Shown here: positions 32,480 through 43,729 of the stretch, in pieces
Position numbering within the stretch: the first letter of the stretch is position 1
Layout: every line of letters begins with the position of its first letter
From: Notamacropus eugenii
Taxonomy: Eukaryota; Chordata; Mammalia; Diprotodontia; Macropodidae
Assembly (NCBI RefSeq): GCF_028372415.1
Contig: NC_092872.1
Span: 12,622,979 to 12,686,978, forward strand
Reading direction: 5' to 3'
Length of the DNA: 64,000 nucleotides
Notes under the pieces: generated by a model
What the model saw: the letters and a program-made list of their open reading frames with translations, nothing else
Database searches by the model: none
Told to the model about the DNA's origin: nothing
Position numbers and translations under genes: made by a program

Positions 32480-33015
32480 TTCTTCCTACCCTCCATCACC
32501 AGCACATTTTGCCCTCTTTAGTGGTTTAGGTCTTTTAAGGATGGAGGGAAGAAAGAACACAGGAACCCGAGAAGTTATTGTTCTGATTCCAGCCCCTTCT
32601 CTCAGGTCTCATCTTCCAACATCAGTATAACAAAGCTACACTTCACCTTTCCTATGCTATCGTCTGACCAGAATCCTTTATTGAAGGTCCTTGGCTCCTC
32701 CTTTGGTCACCCCTGGTCTTCCAGCTGTGATGCTACATTTGACCTTGCTTCAGATTCATTTTAAGAAGGAACTTAACCCCAGGTGTTATCCTTTCCACGG
32801 TTACTAAGAATTATTCAGATGGTAGCTGAGACTATGACCTCAATGACTTTAAAGGTTTTTCCAACTAAACTCTAGGAAAAGACATGATGGCAGTGTGAAG
32901 ACCATCTGCTCTCCTAGCATGACTGTTCTCACAGAGCAATTCTTCTTGGTAACCCTCTAGTGGCTACACATAGTGTCAGGTACACAGACAACACTTAAAC
33001 TACACTGAAGAATGT
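32480..33015. other. Unassigned intergenic sequence
   Basis: Nothing recognised with confidence. Confidence 0.45.
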
Positions 33016-33019
33016 AAAG

Positions 33020-33245
33020 AATACCAGACTTATATTATCCAGGTTTGAATCCCAGTTTTCCCATTAACATTTATATAACCTTGAAGAAATTATTCTGGGC
33101 CTATCTGGACATGGCAAAATGAAGGGGCTGGAAGCAGATGACTTCCAAGTCATCTATATTTGACCTTGCTAGAGATTCATTTCAAAAGGAAACTCAAATC
33201 CAGACTTTTAAGGTTCCTTTTAGTTCTGGATCTGTGATTCTGACG
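33020..33245 (+). repeat. MIR-like copy
   Basis: CCAGGTTTGAATCCCAGTTT, ATGGCAAAATGAAGGGGCTG and GGTTCCTTTTAGTTCTGGAT are in MIR plus-strand order. Confidence 0.65.
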
Positions 33246-33294
33246 TCTCATCTTGGAACCATCAAGATATGAGGTGAAGAGGCAGCAATCCAAA

Positions 33295-33495
33295 GACAAT
33301 AATAAATATGGCAACCATACACATAATAACTCACATTTGATCCTCACAACAATTCTGGGAGGTAGTTACTCTTATTCATCCACTCCGCTTTACAGGTTAG
33401 GAAACACAGTGTTTCCTAAGTGACTTTTCCCAGGATCAAGTCTTTCCAGTTGTAGGTTTGGTGCTCTATTCGGCTGCACCACCTTGCTCTACCAG
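33295..33495 (-). repeat. MIR copy
   Basis: TTGATCCTCACAACAATTCT, GGGAGGTAGTTACTCTTATT and GCTTTACAGGTTAGGAAACA are in reversed MIR order. Confidence 0.85.
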
Positions 33496-33884
33496 TAACA
33501 TCACTAAGGAAAGAAACTGCATTATCTTCTACTGAGTGGGACAGAATTGGGATACAAAGGAGGAGACCCGAGTCTGGGCAACTTGATGGGTGTGGTAGGG
33601 TGCAAAGGGCAGGTTTCATTGTTGCTCCAAATATTTTGTTTAAACAAATTTTCTCTTTTGTCTTTCTGCAAAAGAATATAAAGTTCAGAGTGGGTGATAT
33701 CAGATCTGGAAGCAAAAGTCCATGCTTGGCAGAAAAAAGATGAAGACATATCCAATGGCTGAAGGACAGCAGAACAAACTGTGGTACTCCAATGAGGCAA
33801 TATTAAAAAGGTAAATGTAAGGAGTATGTGAAGACACATAAAATAATACAAAGCCATGAAACCAAAACTAGGGAAGCAGCATAA

Positions 33885-34095
33885 CATAATATAGTGGGAA
33901 CATCAGTGGATTTGGAGTCAGAGAACCTGGGCTTGAGTCCCCTCTCAGTCTTAGGTCTCTTTATCTGGTCGTTATCCTCATCTATTAAGCAGACAATGTT
34001 ACTTAAATGATCTCACAGGGAGGTTGTCAGGAAAGCACTGACTGAAAACATTAAAGCAGAATATAAATATGACCCAAATCTCCCATATAGAAATG
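33885..34095 (+). repeat. MIR copy
   Basis: TGGATTTGGAGTCAGAGAAC, CTGGGCTTGAGTCCCCTCTC and GATCTCACAGGGAGGTTGTC are in MIR plus-strand order. Confidence 0.8.
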
Positions 34096-34394
34096 TAAAA
34101 TATTAGCAGAGAGCATGAATTACTGTGCTGATATTTTTTGAAAATCTGAGCTGTTTTTTCTTCACATAAGAAGATTTTAAATACATTGATCTTCTGTTTT
34201 GCTATCATCTACGTTTATTGCATTCCTTTCCCTTCCAGAGTTATTCCTCATATCAAGAATATAAAAAGAGGAAAAAGAATCATTTAGCAGAACCAGCATT
34301 TTAAAAAAGCCTGATTGAGTCATCCCCCATCAACTGACATCCACTCTACACCTGGATTTCTGTAGCAATGGGCTGGGGACTACCCCTGTGATTT

Positions 34395-34520
34395 CAAAGA
34401 AGAGCACCCTGTGACCAGCACTGACGATACAAACTACTGTCAGGCTCAGGGTCGCTGGGTCAGAACTCGAACACGGGTTTTCCTTCAGAGAGCTCTTTAC
34501 CCATTAAACAAGAAGCCTCT
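34395..34520 (-). repeat. SINE fragment
   Basis: CAGAACTCGAACACGGGTTT and GAGAGCTCTTTACCCATTAA resemble a reversed tRNA-type SINE head. Confidence 0.55.
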
Positions 34521-34524
34521 CCAA

Positions 34525-34620
34525 CTCTTCGCTACCACACAAAAGGCTACTGTGAATATCCTGGTGTATCTATCTTTCATTTGGGCACTAAACAAGATAT
34601 AGGCTTAGCAGTTCGTTTGT
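34525..34620 (-). mobile_element. Old L1 ORF2-end fragment
   Basis: CAACTCTTCGCTACCACACA, AAAAGGCTACTGTGAATATC and GATATAGGCTTAGCAGT match the reversed L1 ORF2 end as seen at 31.2 kb. Confidence 0.5.
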
Positions 34621-35009
34621 TGAAATTGTGTGTAATAAAAGGTTATTTTAAAAAAAAAGCTGGAGGAAGCAGTCAGTTGACTAGTATGTTCTCAGAGCTT
34701 TCAAGGAGTAGCCAAGTAAAAATCAATGTTGTGAACTCTCAGCAGGGTGCCAGTGAATTCACATGCCAGACACCTGGGCCTGAAAGCGTGCAAATGCAGA
34801 AGACTGGTAACACTGTTCAGCTGTGTGCTGGAGACCAGAGAGAGTCTTGATCCTGAAGGAAGCTGGAGGGAAGGCTGTGTTCTTTCCAGATATATGCCCT
34901 ACCCTTTATTCTTTGCCTTTTAAACATAAGGCCAACTTGATAAGAATTTCACAAATGGTGGCATCGAGTTCTCTATTCCATCACCTGGACAGAGATATCC
35001 TGGTCAAGT
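34621..35009. other. Unassigned intergenic sequence
   Basis: Nothing recognised. Confidence 0.45.
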
Positions 35010-35145
35010 TTCACAGACTATTAAAGCCGGAAAGAACCCTTAACATACTTGGGCCAATCTTGACAGATGAGGAAATTAAGACCAGAAACGTGATGAAGAT
35101 TACATTGTTCCAGGTCTCAATGCTCTTGAATGACAGGGTCATAAG
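35010..35145 (-). repeat. CORE-SINE fragment
   Basis: TTGACAGATGAGGAAATTAA and GACCAGAAACGTGATGAAG form a degenerate reversed CORE segment. Confidence 0.6.
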
Positions 35146-36379
35146 ATGAAGAACCCAACTGAATGATTTCTCCGTGCCCTTTCCATTACCACACCAATTC
35201 TCTAATAACTAAACTGAGAAAAGTTAAAATGTAGGAAATATTAACATGGCAAAAGACAGATGACTCAATCATAAAAGAAAACAGAAAAATGGTTGTCTAG
35301 AATTTCTGAAAGGGAGAAATGGAGGCAGTAACTTTGACATCGTCCAAAGAAAAAGTTCTATGACTGGTTCTAGTTTTTCAGACAAAAGTATCCCTTAGTG
35401 GCGTTTATACAACCCAAGGAGGATAGTGCCCATCTAAATTTTTAGATGACGCATATCTCCCCTCAAAACGAGAAGACGGCAAAAAGAATACCTTTAATAG
35501 TTCAAGCTGATAGGCCAGGACAAATGTGTCAGGACACTGAAAAAAACTTGAGATTTGCTGAGCAACTTCTGGTGATCTGTGAAAAAACTGTGGCGAAGGC
35601 AGGAGGATGGCAGCAGGAAAAAGATCAAAGATAGGCAAAGGTCCTTATTTTCAAAAAAGGGAAATAAAATGTTTTCTTTAGCAGAATTCTATGTGTGATC
35701 TCTTATTGTAAGTTAACTTGGCATTCTGGTTTATAAATCAATCTCAGATCTAACTTTGGTTATCACGACACAATTGCTTAGGGCTTCATCATCCCTTCAT
35801 GAATTTATATAATTAAGTTTCTGAACCAATTAAAAGAAAGTTCAAAACCTCGATTATGAGGACCCCAGTAATTCCTTCCTATCCTGACTGCTGATACAGT
35901 TCCATTGAGGTTTAATTACACGTGCAGTCTAAGAGATCACCAAGCTTCAAGTTCTCAAGGCCTACTCTCTCTAAGGGCTGGAGTGGATCAGCTGATAGGC
36001 AGTATCTCAATATAAATAGCCTATCGGTCACACCTTGACTATCAAAACCAATCTGTCTCACTTCATTTCCCAGGGAGGGTCAGAACAAGGAAGTCGAACC
36101 CAGTAAACAGTGTCAAGGTGCCCTCTTCTTTGGCATCTTCACACTTACCTTCTTTCATTTTACATGAAAGCTTGTACAAGATGCTAGGGTGGAAAGAGTT
36201 TCAGCTCACAATTTCTACTGGATGTTTCCCAAGCATCTTTGGTTTTCAGGAGAAAAGTCCAAGATACACATCAACTCATTGCATTTTCACACAATAGGAC
36301 AAGTATCTGGCACTCTACAGCACAAGCAGAAATACAGGGTCTTACTGTGACATGGAGACAGGACCAAGAGACTTCCTAG
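35146..36379. other. Unassigned sequence downstream of SMARCC1
   Basis: About 1.2 kb beyond the likely SMARCC1 polyadenylation site. No repeat or gene recognised. Confidence 0.5.
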
Positions 36380-36399
36380 CTCCTGATCCAGTCCCATTC

Positions 36400-36405
36400 T
36401 TTATT
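36400..36405 (-). terminator. SMARCC1: Likely SMARCC1 polyadenylation signal AATAAA
   Basis: A perfect AATAAA on the minus strand 2.35 kb past the stop. It lies at the edge where repeat-poor sequence gives way to intergenic DNA. Other earlier or later sites could be used as well. Confidence 0.6.
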
Positions 36406-38680
36406 TTTGGAAATAATCACACACAAGGACACAGGTTTGTACAAAAACCACATTTGTTTTTCTCACAAAACTGGATGGCTGTATTGCAGGAATAAAACTG
36501 GATCATATACACAGGATCAGATGAAAAAAGTCACCACATGGTTATTTATACAGATACACAGCAGTGTTAAGAATTCAGGTACTTGGTAGGACCATCACCA
36601 GTACAGTAAAAAATAACTTTACCTGGATCTTTGAAATTTGAAAGTGTTTACCCTAACAACCTGAGGTTACATGGGATTACAATCTGAAACAAGATTCCAT
36701 GTTCCTTCGAAAGCCCTGGAAGAAAATGTAACACTTGGAAAGAATTCCCTTTGGTGGGGTGGGGAGTGGGTCAGAGTGGGAGGAGGAGGGAAAGAAACGA
36801 GGAAGACCCTGGTTGTTTTCACAAGGCACTGGTAACTGCATTAAATCTAAACTCCAGTAGGGACAGCTCAAATCCAGTGCTCTGAGAAAGGGCTTTGAGA
36901 TACTAATAGCATCTGCTTAGCTGAAGTCCACACCTGAAGCCTTAAGAAGGCAGATTTTGATGATGCTTGTGTGTTGTTGTTTTTCAGAGAATAAGAAAAA
37001 AAAAGAAAAAGAAAGAAAAAAGTTCTACTGTGTCCAGAGTCCATGTGTCCTGTCCTTTATATGTAAAGTTTTATAGACAAGACAGGAAACAAAGCAAAAA
37101 CTTCCAACCTTGTACTTCAACATGATGGAAATGCAACCTGGAAATTAAGGTGAGGAGGCCAGAAGCTTTGGAAAACAAAGCTATATCAGGAAAAAAAAAA
37201 ACAAATCCCTCTTTCGTAGGGAATAGGAATAGTGGAAAACTGAATGGTCACCAAGAACTAGTAAGTAACTGACCATTAGTATTAGGAACAGAGTGTGGTG
37301 GTCCAAATTGGGCTCATATTAAGGCATTTCTGTATCTTCCTACATAGAATGGACCCCATCCTTGTACCCCTGTCCCTGAAAAACAAAACAAAAACAAAAA
37401 ATCTTCCAAAACACCAACCCTTCTTCCAAAAGAAAAAGTAAAACCCCATCTCTTAATAAAACCAGAGCGCTTATTGCTCACGCTGCTGAGCCCTTCTCCT
37501 GGCATCCCCTCAGAATTTTCTTAACCAGGTGCTTCCTATCAAAATCCAGATGAAGGATGGAATGTTAGAGATTGGAAAGTAAAGGGGAGAGGTGTACAAG
37601 TGGGCACAGCACTACCTCACCTCTCTGATAATCTTGTTTTAAATTCTAAGTACCGCTTCCACTGAATTCTGCTCACTCTGGCTGTCTGCAAGAGGTAGTT
37701 TGGGGCCTTACACCCCGAGCCATCCCAACCAAGTTCCATCAACTAGAACTTCAGAACTACATCTACTTTTTTTTCTTTTAAGCTTTTTAAAAGGGGGAGA
37801 GTAAAGTGGAGAAAAATGCATCCAACACTGACTATCAAGCTTGATTCCACAAGCTAGTTAGTGCCTTAGACTTCTGAAACTTTTCTGGGTGCCCTGGGGA
37901 CCTAAGGAACACATCCCCCAGTTCCGATCCCACCCCTAGTAGTCCCCAAAGCTCCCTACATGTCAAACCATCCCAACAATAACTATCTGCATAGAAAGCC
38001 AGAACCAGCGAACCTGGAGAAGAGAGTAATTTTATTCTGGTTCTTGCACTCTCAGCCACCATACATAAACGAAAAGAGGATGCTTTGTTAGCACAGCTTG
38101 AGAGATGCACCAGGTACTGACTGATTCAAATGATATACATTACCCTGGACTAACAAAGAGGCACATGTGTTCCTCAATGGGGGCAGTATTAATGGCAGGG
38201 GTGCCTCTCTCCACTTTTCTTTTATCTACATGCTTGTATGTGTATGTGCCAAGGCCCCATGTACCTTTTAAACATTTGTGCTCCATCCCATCCCATCCCA
38301 TCCCACCATTAAACTAAAATGAATTCGTCTGCCATGTCTCCAAGTTCAATCACTTCTAGCCTGGTGAGTCCGTCTCTCTGCTTGCGTCTTTTGGTTCCTA
38401 TTAACTTCGGATTGTTTTCCTTAAAAAAATACTACCAACAAAAAAATGACCCACAGAAGGACCAAGACAGGGCAAAGTCTGGGGTGGGCGTAGCCGCCGT
38501 ATCCCTATTTGCCCCTTACTCAGCACAGGGAAGACACAAGGAGAGTCACCCCCAGACCCCCACAAGCCCTGGCAAAGGAGCACCACCAACAGGAATAACC
38601 AGAGCAAGGAGGCACTCAGATGTGGAAGAGGAAAAATCCTGAAAGAGACAGAAGGAAACTGAGGAATAAGAGAGTCTTGT

Positions 38681-38713
38681 CACCACTACTTGGGGTCACC
38701 ACTACTTGGGGTC
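38681..38713. repeat. Tandem 16-bp duplication in the SMARCC1 3' UTR
   Basis: CACCACTACTTGGGGT occurs twice back to back, about 40-70 nt past the SMARCC1 stop codon. A recent small slippage or duplication product; outside the coding sequence. Confidence 0.8.
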
Positions 38714-38750
38714 ACGGAATCGGGCCTGGACGCCCCCAAACTTCTTCTTG

Positions 38751-38845
38751 TTAGGGAGCCGAGGAGGCTGGAGCTGCTGCAGGAGGAGGAGTGACGCCAT
38801 CAGTGGGAGGAGGCGGTGGGGGCTGTTGCTGAGGAGGAGGGGGAT
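38751..38845 (-). CDS. SMARCC1: SMARCC1 last coding exon and stop
   Basis: The first two bases (AT) complete Tyr from the previous exon, giving GMYPPPPQQQPPPPPP, then TDGVTPPPAAAPASSAP and TAA. This is the known proline-rich C-terminus of SMARCC1; the human form, from memory, reads ADGVPPPPAPGPPASAAP. The acceptor is TTTTCAG. It is short (95 nt), lies in a different frame from the longer open frame covering the same bases, and would be missed by open-frame length alone. Confidence 0.94.
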
Positions 38846-38999
38846 CTGAAAATACATCCAAAAGCTAAACATCAATAATGGAAGCATGAGCAATTAGGAG
38901 GGAAGAAAGCTAGATCAGGGAAAACACGGAGAGTCACTTCTGAAACCACACCCCCTATGCTCACACACTGCACTCTTTTCTGTCTCGATTTCTGACTTC

Positions 39000-39168
39000 T
39001 CTGCTGCTCTTCTGGAATGCTCTGATCCTCTACATCTATTTAAATCTTACTGATTCTTCAAAGCCCAGTCTGAGTTCCATCAGGACCAGGCAGCTTTTGA
39101 CAAGCCTGCCATCTCCGATCTTTCCATCTCGAAGACCTTGAAGAGTGCCTAGAACAGTCAATGCTTAA
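39000..39168 (+). mobile_element. L2 3' fragment
   Basis: TCTTCTGGAATGCTCTGATC, TTCTTCAAAGCCCAGTCTGA and CAATGCTTAACAAATGCTTG are in L2 3' order. Confidence 0.65.
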
Positions 39169-39199
39169 CAAATGCTTGGGGACTGACAGTAGAGGAAAG

Positions 39200-39415
39200 C
39201 TGAGGATACAAAGAATTATCAAGTACATCCCCGAACCCTCTCTTCCCCCAGCTCAAAGTGCTTTCTTCCTGGCTTCCATTATCCTTTAACTTGTACATGA
39301 ATCCCTCAGCAGACTCTACATTCCTTGAGGGCAAGGACAGTGCAATTTTTAACCTGTGTCTCCCCAATGCCTCATATAGCACCTGCTTATTAATGTAAAT
39401 ATTAAGATGTATCTG
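39200..39415 (+). mobile_element. L2 3' fragment
   Basis: ACTCTACATTCCTTGAGGGC, AAGGACAGTGCAATTTTTAA and GTCTCCCCAATGCCTCATAT are the L2 terminal segment. Confidence 0.75.
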
Positions 39416-40189
39416 GTGCATGTGATAATTACATAAGAGAAGAACAAATTATATTATATATTATGAGAGTGAGAAGGAGAAGGGTGAAATCAGTTGTGGC
39501 TGAGGAATTCAAGAAAAGCTTCATGGAAGAGGTGAAGACGACAGTTACTAGGACTAGAAATACCCTAAGCCTAAGAATGGAGATGGGGAAGTACAGGATG
39601 TGGAAGGTGAGACAGGACGAAGCCCTACACGGGCCTGCTCCAGTTTTACTGTGAACCTCCAAGATCAATCAACAGCTCCCAATTCTGTAGAACCACTTCT
39701 TAAGCATCTGTATAGGATGAACTAGAGTTTACAACATTATCAAAGATGGGTATTTTACTTCTGAACAGAGAAAAAAAAATAGCTTAGTTATAGGAGGCTT
39801 GTACATTTTTTTTAATATTTGTTTGCAGGGCTAACAGCAAACATTTTTAATATAAAACATATTATGAGGAAGTATATATTAGTTCTGGGTACTGGCTCTC
39901 TCAAAAGATGGACAAACTGACCAGAGGGACTTTTCTCCAGCACTGTGATTTTACCCATCCAACTCAAGTTCCAGCTTCTCACTTAAGGCCTTACTTGTGA
40001 ACTCCAGCCCACAATAAGCTCGCTCACTGAAATCAAAGCACCAATTTGTCTTACATGTCATGCCCAATAGCAATGGCAAATTCAGCTAGCTTGTTGATAC
40101 CCAGCAATTAATATGTGCATATACACACATAACACATCTGTATATGTCACACCCATTATACAATCTGATATCACAGGTACGGACTCAGC

Positions 40190-40350
40190 TACTTGGGAGC
40201 TGGCTTTCTAATCTAATCACTTCATTTTACAGATAAGGATACTGAGGTCCAGAGAAATGAAGCAATTTCTATTAATGGAGTTGGGACTAGAACCTGAGCA
40301 CTATGCCTCATAAGCCCAGGGCCTTTTTCCAATATACTACTAATGTATAA
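40190..40350 (-). repeat. MIR copy
   Basis: CACTTCATTTTACAGATAAG, GATACTGAGGTCCAGAGAAA and TTGGGACTAGAACCTGAGCA are in reversed CORE order. Confidence 0.8.
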
Positions 40351-40374
40351 CCTTGTGGCACTTTTTCTCTTAAT

Positions 40375-40515
40375 TTTTCATGTATGTTGTCACCTTAACA
40401 AGATGACAGATAAGCTATATGAAGATGGGGATTATGTTTTATATTTCTCTGTATTCCCCACAGCATTGTCTGCAGGGTTCAGCATATAAGAGATGCTCAG
40501 CAAAAGATGCTAGTA
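40375..40515 (+). repeat. L2 3' tail
   Basis: ATTTCTCTGTATTCCCCACA and AGCATATAAGAGATGCTCAG are the L2 3' tail. Confidence 0.7.
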
Positions 40516-41205
40516 AAAATCCAAACGCTGGGAAACACCTTCAAAAACCTCAATGTGGCAGATACACTAATGATTCTCTAACACGGGGATAACCCCAATT
40601 TCCAAGTAAGAAAGGTATGATTACAAATTTTCTAAGTCAAGTAGGCTAGTCAATGGTTCCTAGTATGGTGAAGGTAAGGTAAGGGAGAAATGCTCCTTCT
40701 TCCTTTGCAGGACACTAACAACTGGTAAGCCTGACTGCTTACAAGGCCTGCTACTCAGTCTTTTAATTGTTTCACTGCTTGTTGTTCACTTCTAATTTTT
40801 GGCCTTACATTCTGCACCCATGAAGGACTACTGAACAAACAAGCTATCCTATGTCAAGGACATAACTAAAAGACAGGAAAGAGGAAGAAGTTGGATGAAC
40901 AGCATCCTCTGTTTCCCAAGTATTCTCAACTAATCAGAAGTGTCAATTACTGAAGCCATGCCGGCTAATGAGCTTGAACAGCGCAAACTTCTCCTTTGTT
41001 AGATAGTGGGGTGAATCACTATGCTAACAAAAATTTCCTGCTGAAATTAGAATTGTTGATTTACATTTACCTATCCTACAGTTCTGGGTAATTCAGATGT
41101 GACTGGACTTAGACCTCTGAACAAATAAAGTACTCATGATTTAATCCCCTTTCCCTAGACCCAGGAGGTGAGAGGGTAGTGAGCCACCCACAGAATTTTA
41201 CTTAC

Positions 41206-41382
41206 ACATGCCATTGGGTGCTGCAAGGGGTACTCTTGGTCCAATGATGTTCCCAGGCATTGGTGGCATGACAGGTGGAGGAGGACCACCCCCAGAAGGA
41301 TGGATACTGGCTGCAACAGCTGGAATCATACGGCCTGGCATGGGCTGTCCAGGCATCATGGAACCAGGGCCTGGCATCTGAC
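41206..41382 (-). CDS. SMARCC1: SMARCC1 coding exon, second from last
   Basis: This 177-nt exon (phase 1 at both ends) encodes a Pro/Met/Gly-rich stretch starting QMPGPGSMMPGQPMPGRM and ending NIIGPRVPLAAPNGM plus the first base of a Tyr codon. It lines up with the human QIPGPGSMMPGQHMPGRM segment. The acceptor is CTTCTGCAG and the donor is GTAAGT. The open frame continues upstream into intron with no homology, so the exon start is fixed by splice site and phase, not by the frame. Confidence 0.95.
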
Positions 41383-42103
41383 CTGCAGAAGGGTATTTAA
41401 GGGTACTGGTCATAAGTGTACTATGAATAGGTGGGCCAGGAAGGCTATAATACAATCCCAAGAATCCATGGGCAAACAAATTTAAAGCAATATATATCCT
41501 GGGAATGACTTTAGATGTTACTTTAAACAGACTCAGATGGAAGATGTCCCCAGTAGCAACTGACACATTGGGATTGTTTTCACGAGCTACTCATTGTTCC
41601 AAAACTTCAGCAGAGACAGGCAGCTGTGAAAAGTTATTAAAAAAGAAACCTTTTCAGAATTAATTTTTTTTGAAGTTCTCTTTGGTTAGTTAGGGTTAAA
41701 AAAAGAAGAGACTGGCAGCTGTCTTCCTGAGGACACGGATGGGCTAATGAGAGAAGAAAGAAGAGCTTAATACCAAGGGTGCACTCAGGCTGAGGACTAA
41801 TAGTTTAACTGAGTCGAGATCATGAAATGGCGGGAGAGGGAGGGGGTTTCTGGACGCACAGATAGCATCATTCTCCACTCATCTTTCAAGAGTAAACACT
41901 GGCCTGAATCTCCAAAATCTGTTGATATACATACAAAAAGATGATCTAATCCAGATAGGATTGTGTGTTGTCTCAAGTGTTTGAAATTACAGGAAACTCC
42001 AGGGAAAGAAAGAATCACAAGACATTATCTGTACTGCTTTATAACTAGCTTTAGACTATGATGACTGATTGTTAATTAGCTTGTAACTTCAGGACGTTTA
42101 TTT

Positions 42104-42117
42104 GGGGGGGGGGGGGG
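42104..42117. repeat. (G)14 homopolymer
   Basis: An uninterrupted run of 14 G on the plus strand in SMARCC1 intron; length may be uncertain because of slippage or sequencing error. Confidence 0.9.
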
Positions 42118-42219
42118 ACTATTTTCTTTTAAGGCTACACCATGAGATGTAAAATAATTTCACAGGTGATAAGCTTTCTCCCTCAGCTTGAGGGAAAACA
42201 TATTCTCCTGGTTTTCCTA

Positions 42220-43465
42220 CTGTTTTAACTACTTAGGCTCTTCCTGTTCCCCAAGAATCTCAGTTAGGCCTTCATCTCTTCCCCAGCTCTCCTTTAGAAG
42301 TATCACTCCCATAGCTTCAACTACTTCTACTATGTACATGACTCCCAATATTCTGGAATACGGACCCACACCTCAGCTTCTAGAGGACACCTTCACCTGG
42401 ATGTTCCCACCTGCACCTTAGACTCAACTTTTCAAAACCAAGATGAATACTTTACCTTTTCTTTCTAAATCTTTTTCTTCTGACTTCATTATTTCTGCCA
42501 GGGGTACTCCAGTATTCACTGTCTTTTCCATGTCTGAAAATTTCAAACCTTTTGACTTTTTTCACTCCCTTCAGAGGCAGCTTGATGGCACCACAGTGCA
42601 CAGAATGCTGGCCCTAGAGTCTTTAACACTTCAGTGCAAGTGCTCAAGACACTTCCTAACAGTGTGACCCTGGGCAACTCACTCTGCCTTAACTCCCTCA
42701 TATGGAAAATGGAGACACTAATAGCACCTCCCTCCCGAGGGCTGTTGTGAGGATCAAACCAACGTTTGTAGAAGACTTAACGTGCTAGCTAAGATTATCA
42801 ATGTTGCCGCTATTCATCAGTTACCATTCTGTAACCTCTCTCAGAGATGACCCTCTCTCTCTTTCCTACCACCACCCTCATGACCACTTGCCTGCATTAC
42901 TACCAGAGTTCTTTAACAAGTCTTCCAAACTGGCCTTTGTACCATGGCCAGAATGATGTTTTTAAATATTTCTATTTAGTTAAATTAGTCTTTTCCTCAA
43001 AACTCTTCAGTCACTCTGCACTGCTAATATCCGGTACAGATTAACCTGTTTTGTCTGGTGTTCCAGGTCCTTCCTAAGCTGGTACCACCACTCCATGCAT
43101 TAGCTAAAGTGCACTACCCTTTGTCTCTTGTGCATGCTGTTTTGTTAAGCACGGAATGTCCTGAATTCCTAACTGCAATTTAAAACACAATTTAAATGTC
43201 ACTCTCTCTATGAAATCTTGCTTCAGGTTATATTCACGACTTTTCTCCTGGGACATGGTGTTTCATTTAAAAACTTTTTAGTGTATTTGCCATTTATCAT
43301 TTTATGTATTATAATGATCTGTATTGGTGTTTATCTTTTAATAGATGGTAAGCTCTAAGAAGTTGGACTTGACTTTTATCTAAAGTTTTTATCCCCCAGT
43401 GCTAAACGCAGTACTTTACACACAAGTGAATGCTTAATAAATTTTCACTGAATAAGCTGCCTGAA
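42220..43465 (+). mobile_element. L2 copy split by a nested SINE
   Basis: L2 ORF2-end and 3' UTR sequence (for example CTCCCTTCA before and GACCCTCTCTCTCTTTCCTA after the SINE, then TGGTAAGCTCTAAGAAGTTG and GCTTAATAAATTTTCACTGA at the end). No intact frame. Confidence 0.7.
42570..42812 (+). repeat. Marsupial CORE-SINE nested in L2
   Basis: GAGGCAGCTTGATGGCACCA (tRNA-like head), AGTGTGACCCTGGGCAACTC, GAGGGCTGTTGTGAGGATCA and a final GTGCTAGCTAAGATTATC form a near-complete SINE in plus orientation. Confidence 0.85.
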
Positions 43466-43729
43466 GCAAGAGAATCCTATAAAAGATGTACTTTTGTCCA
43501 AAGAGGTGCAATTTTACAAGAATAAAATATGCTTCAAAATAATTACTGATTCACAATTGAACCCTTAAGAGTCAAACAAAAGAAAATTCAGATCATGTAA
43601 TCTGCTAATGAGATTGCTTGGACATCAACCGATGCTGGAAATAGTCAAAAAGCAATTTTTGACTAATGAAGAAAATAAAGTTACCAGGCAATTCTACTCG
43701 ACTTCTCTTATCAACTCTCTAGCCCACTC

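Larger units (their letters stand above)
36380..38750 (-). other. SMARCC1: SMARCC1 3' UTR
   Basis: About 2.4 kb of largely repeat-free sequence follows the stop codon, ending at AATAAA (TTTATT on the plus strand at 36400-36405). The length suits the long 3' UTR I recall for mammalian SMARCC1. Near the 5' end is a direct 16-bp duplication; near the 3' end is an AU-rich stretch including TTATTTA on the plus strand. The 3' limit is inferred. Confidence 0.7.
38846..41205 (-). other. SMARCC1: SMARCC1 last intron
   Basis: A 2.36-kb phase-1 intron with donor GTAAGT and acceptor TTTTCAG. It contains two L2 pieces, a MIR copy and an L2-type tail. 39.42-40.19 kb and 40.52-41.2 kb hold no repeat or exon I recognise. 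Confidence 0.8.

Noticed and set aside
38702-38893. 63-codon minus-strand frame over the last SMARCC1 exon
   Set aside because: Wrong frame: the true exon ends at TAA at 38751-38753 with the conserved Pro-rich C-terminus. The longer frame has no homology.
39463-39654. Charged 63-codon frame (MRVRRRRVKSVV...)
   Set aside because: Intronic, no domain, resembles degenerate repeat sequence of unknown family; not supported as a gene.
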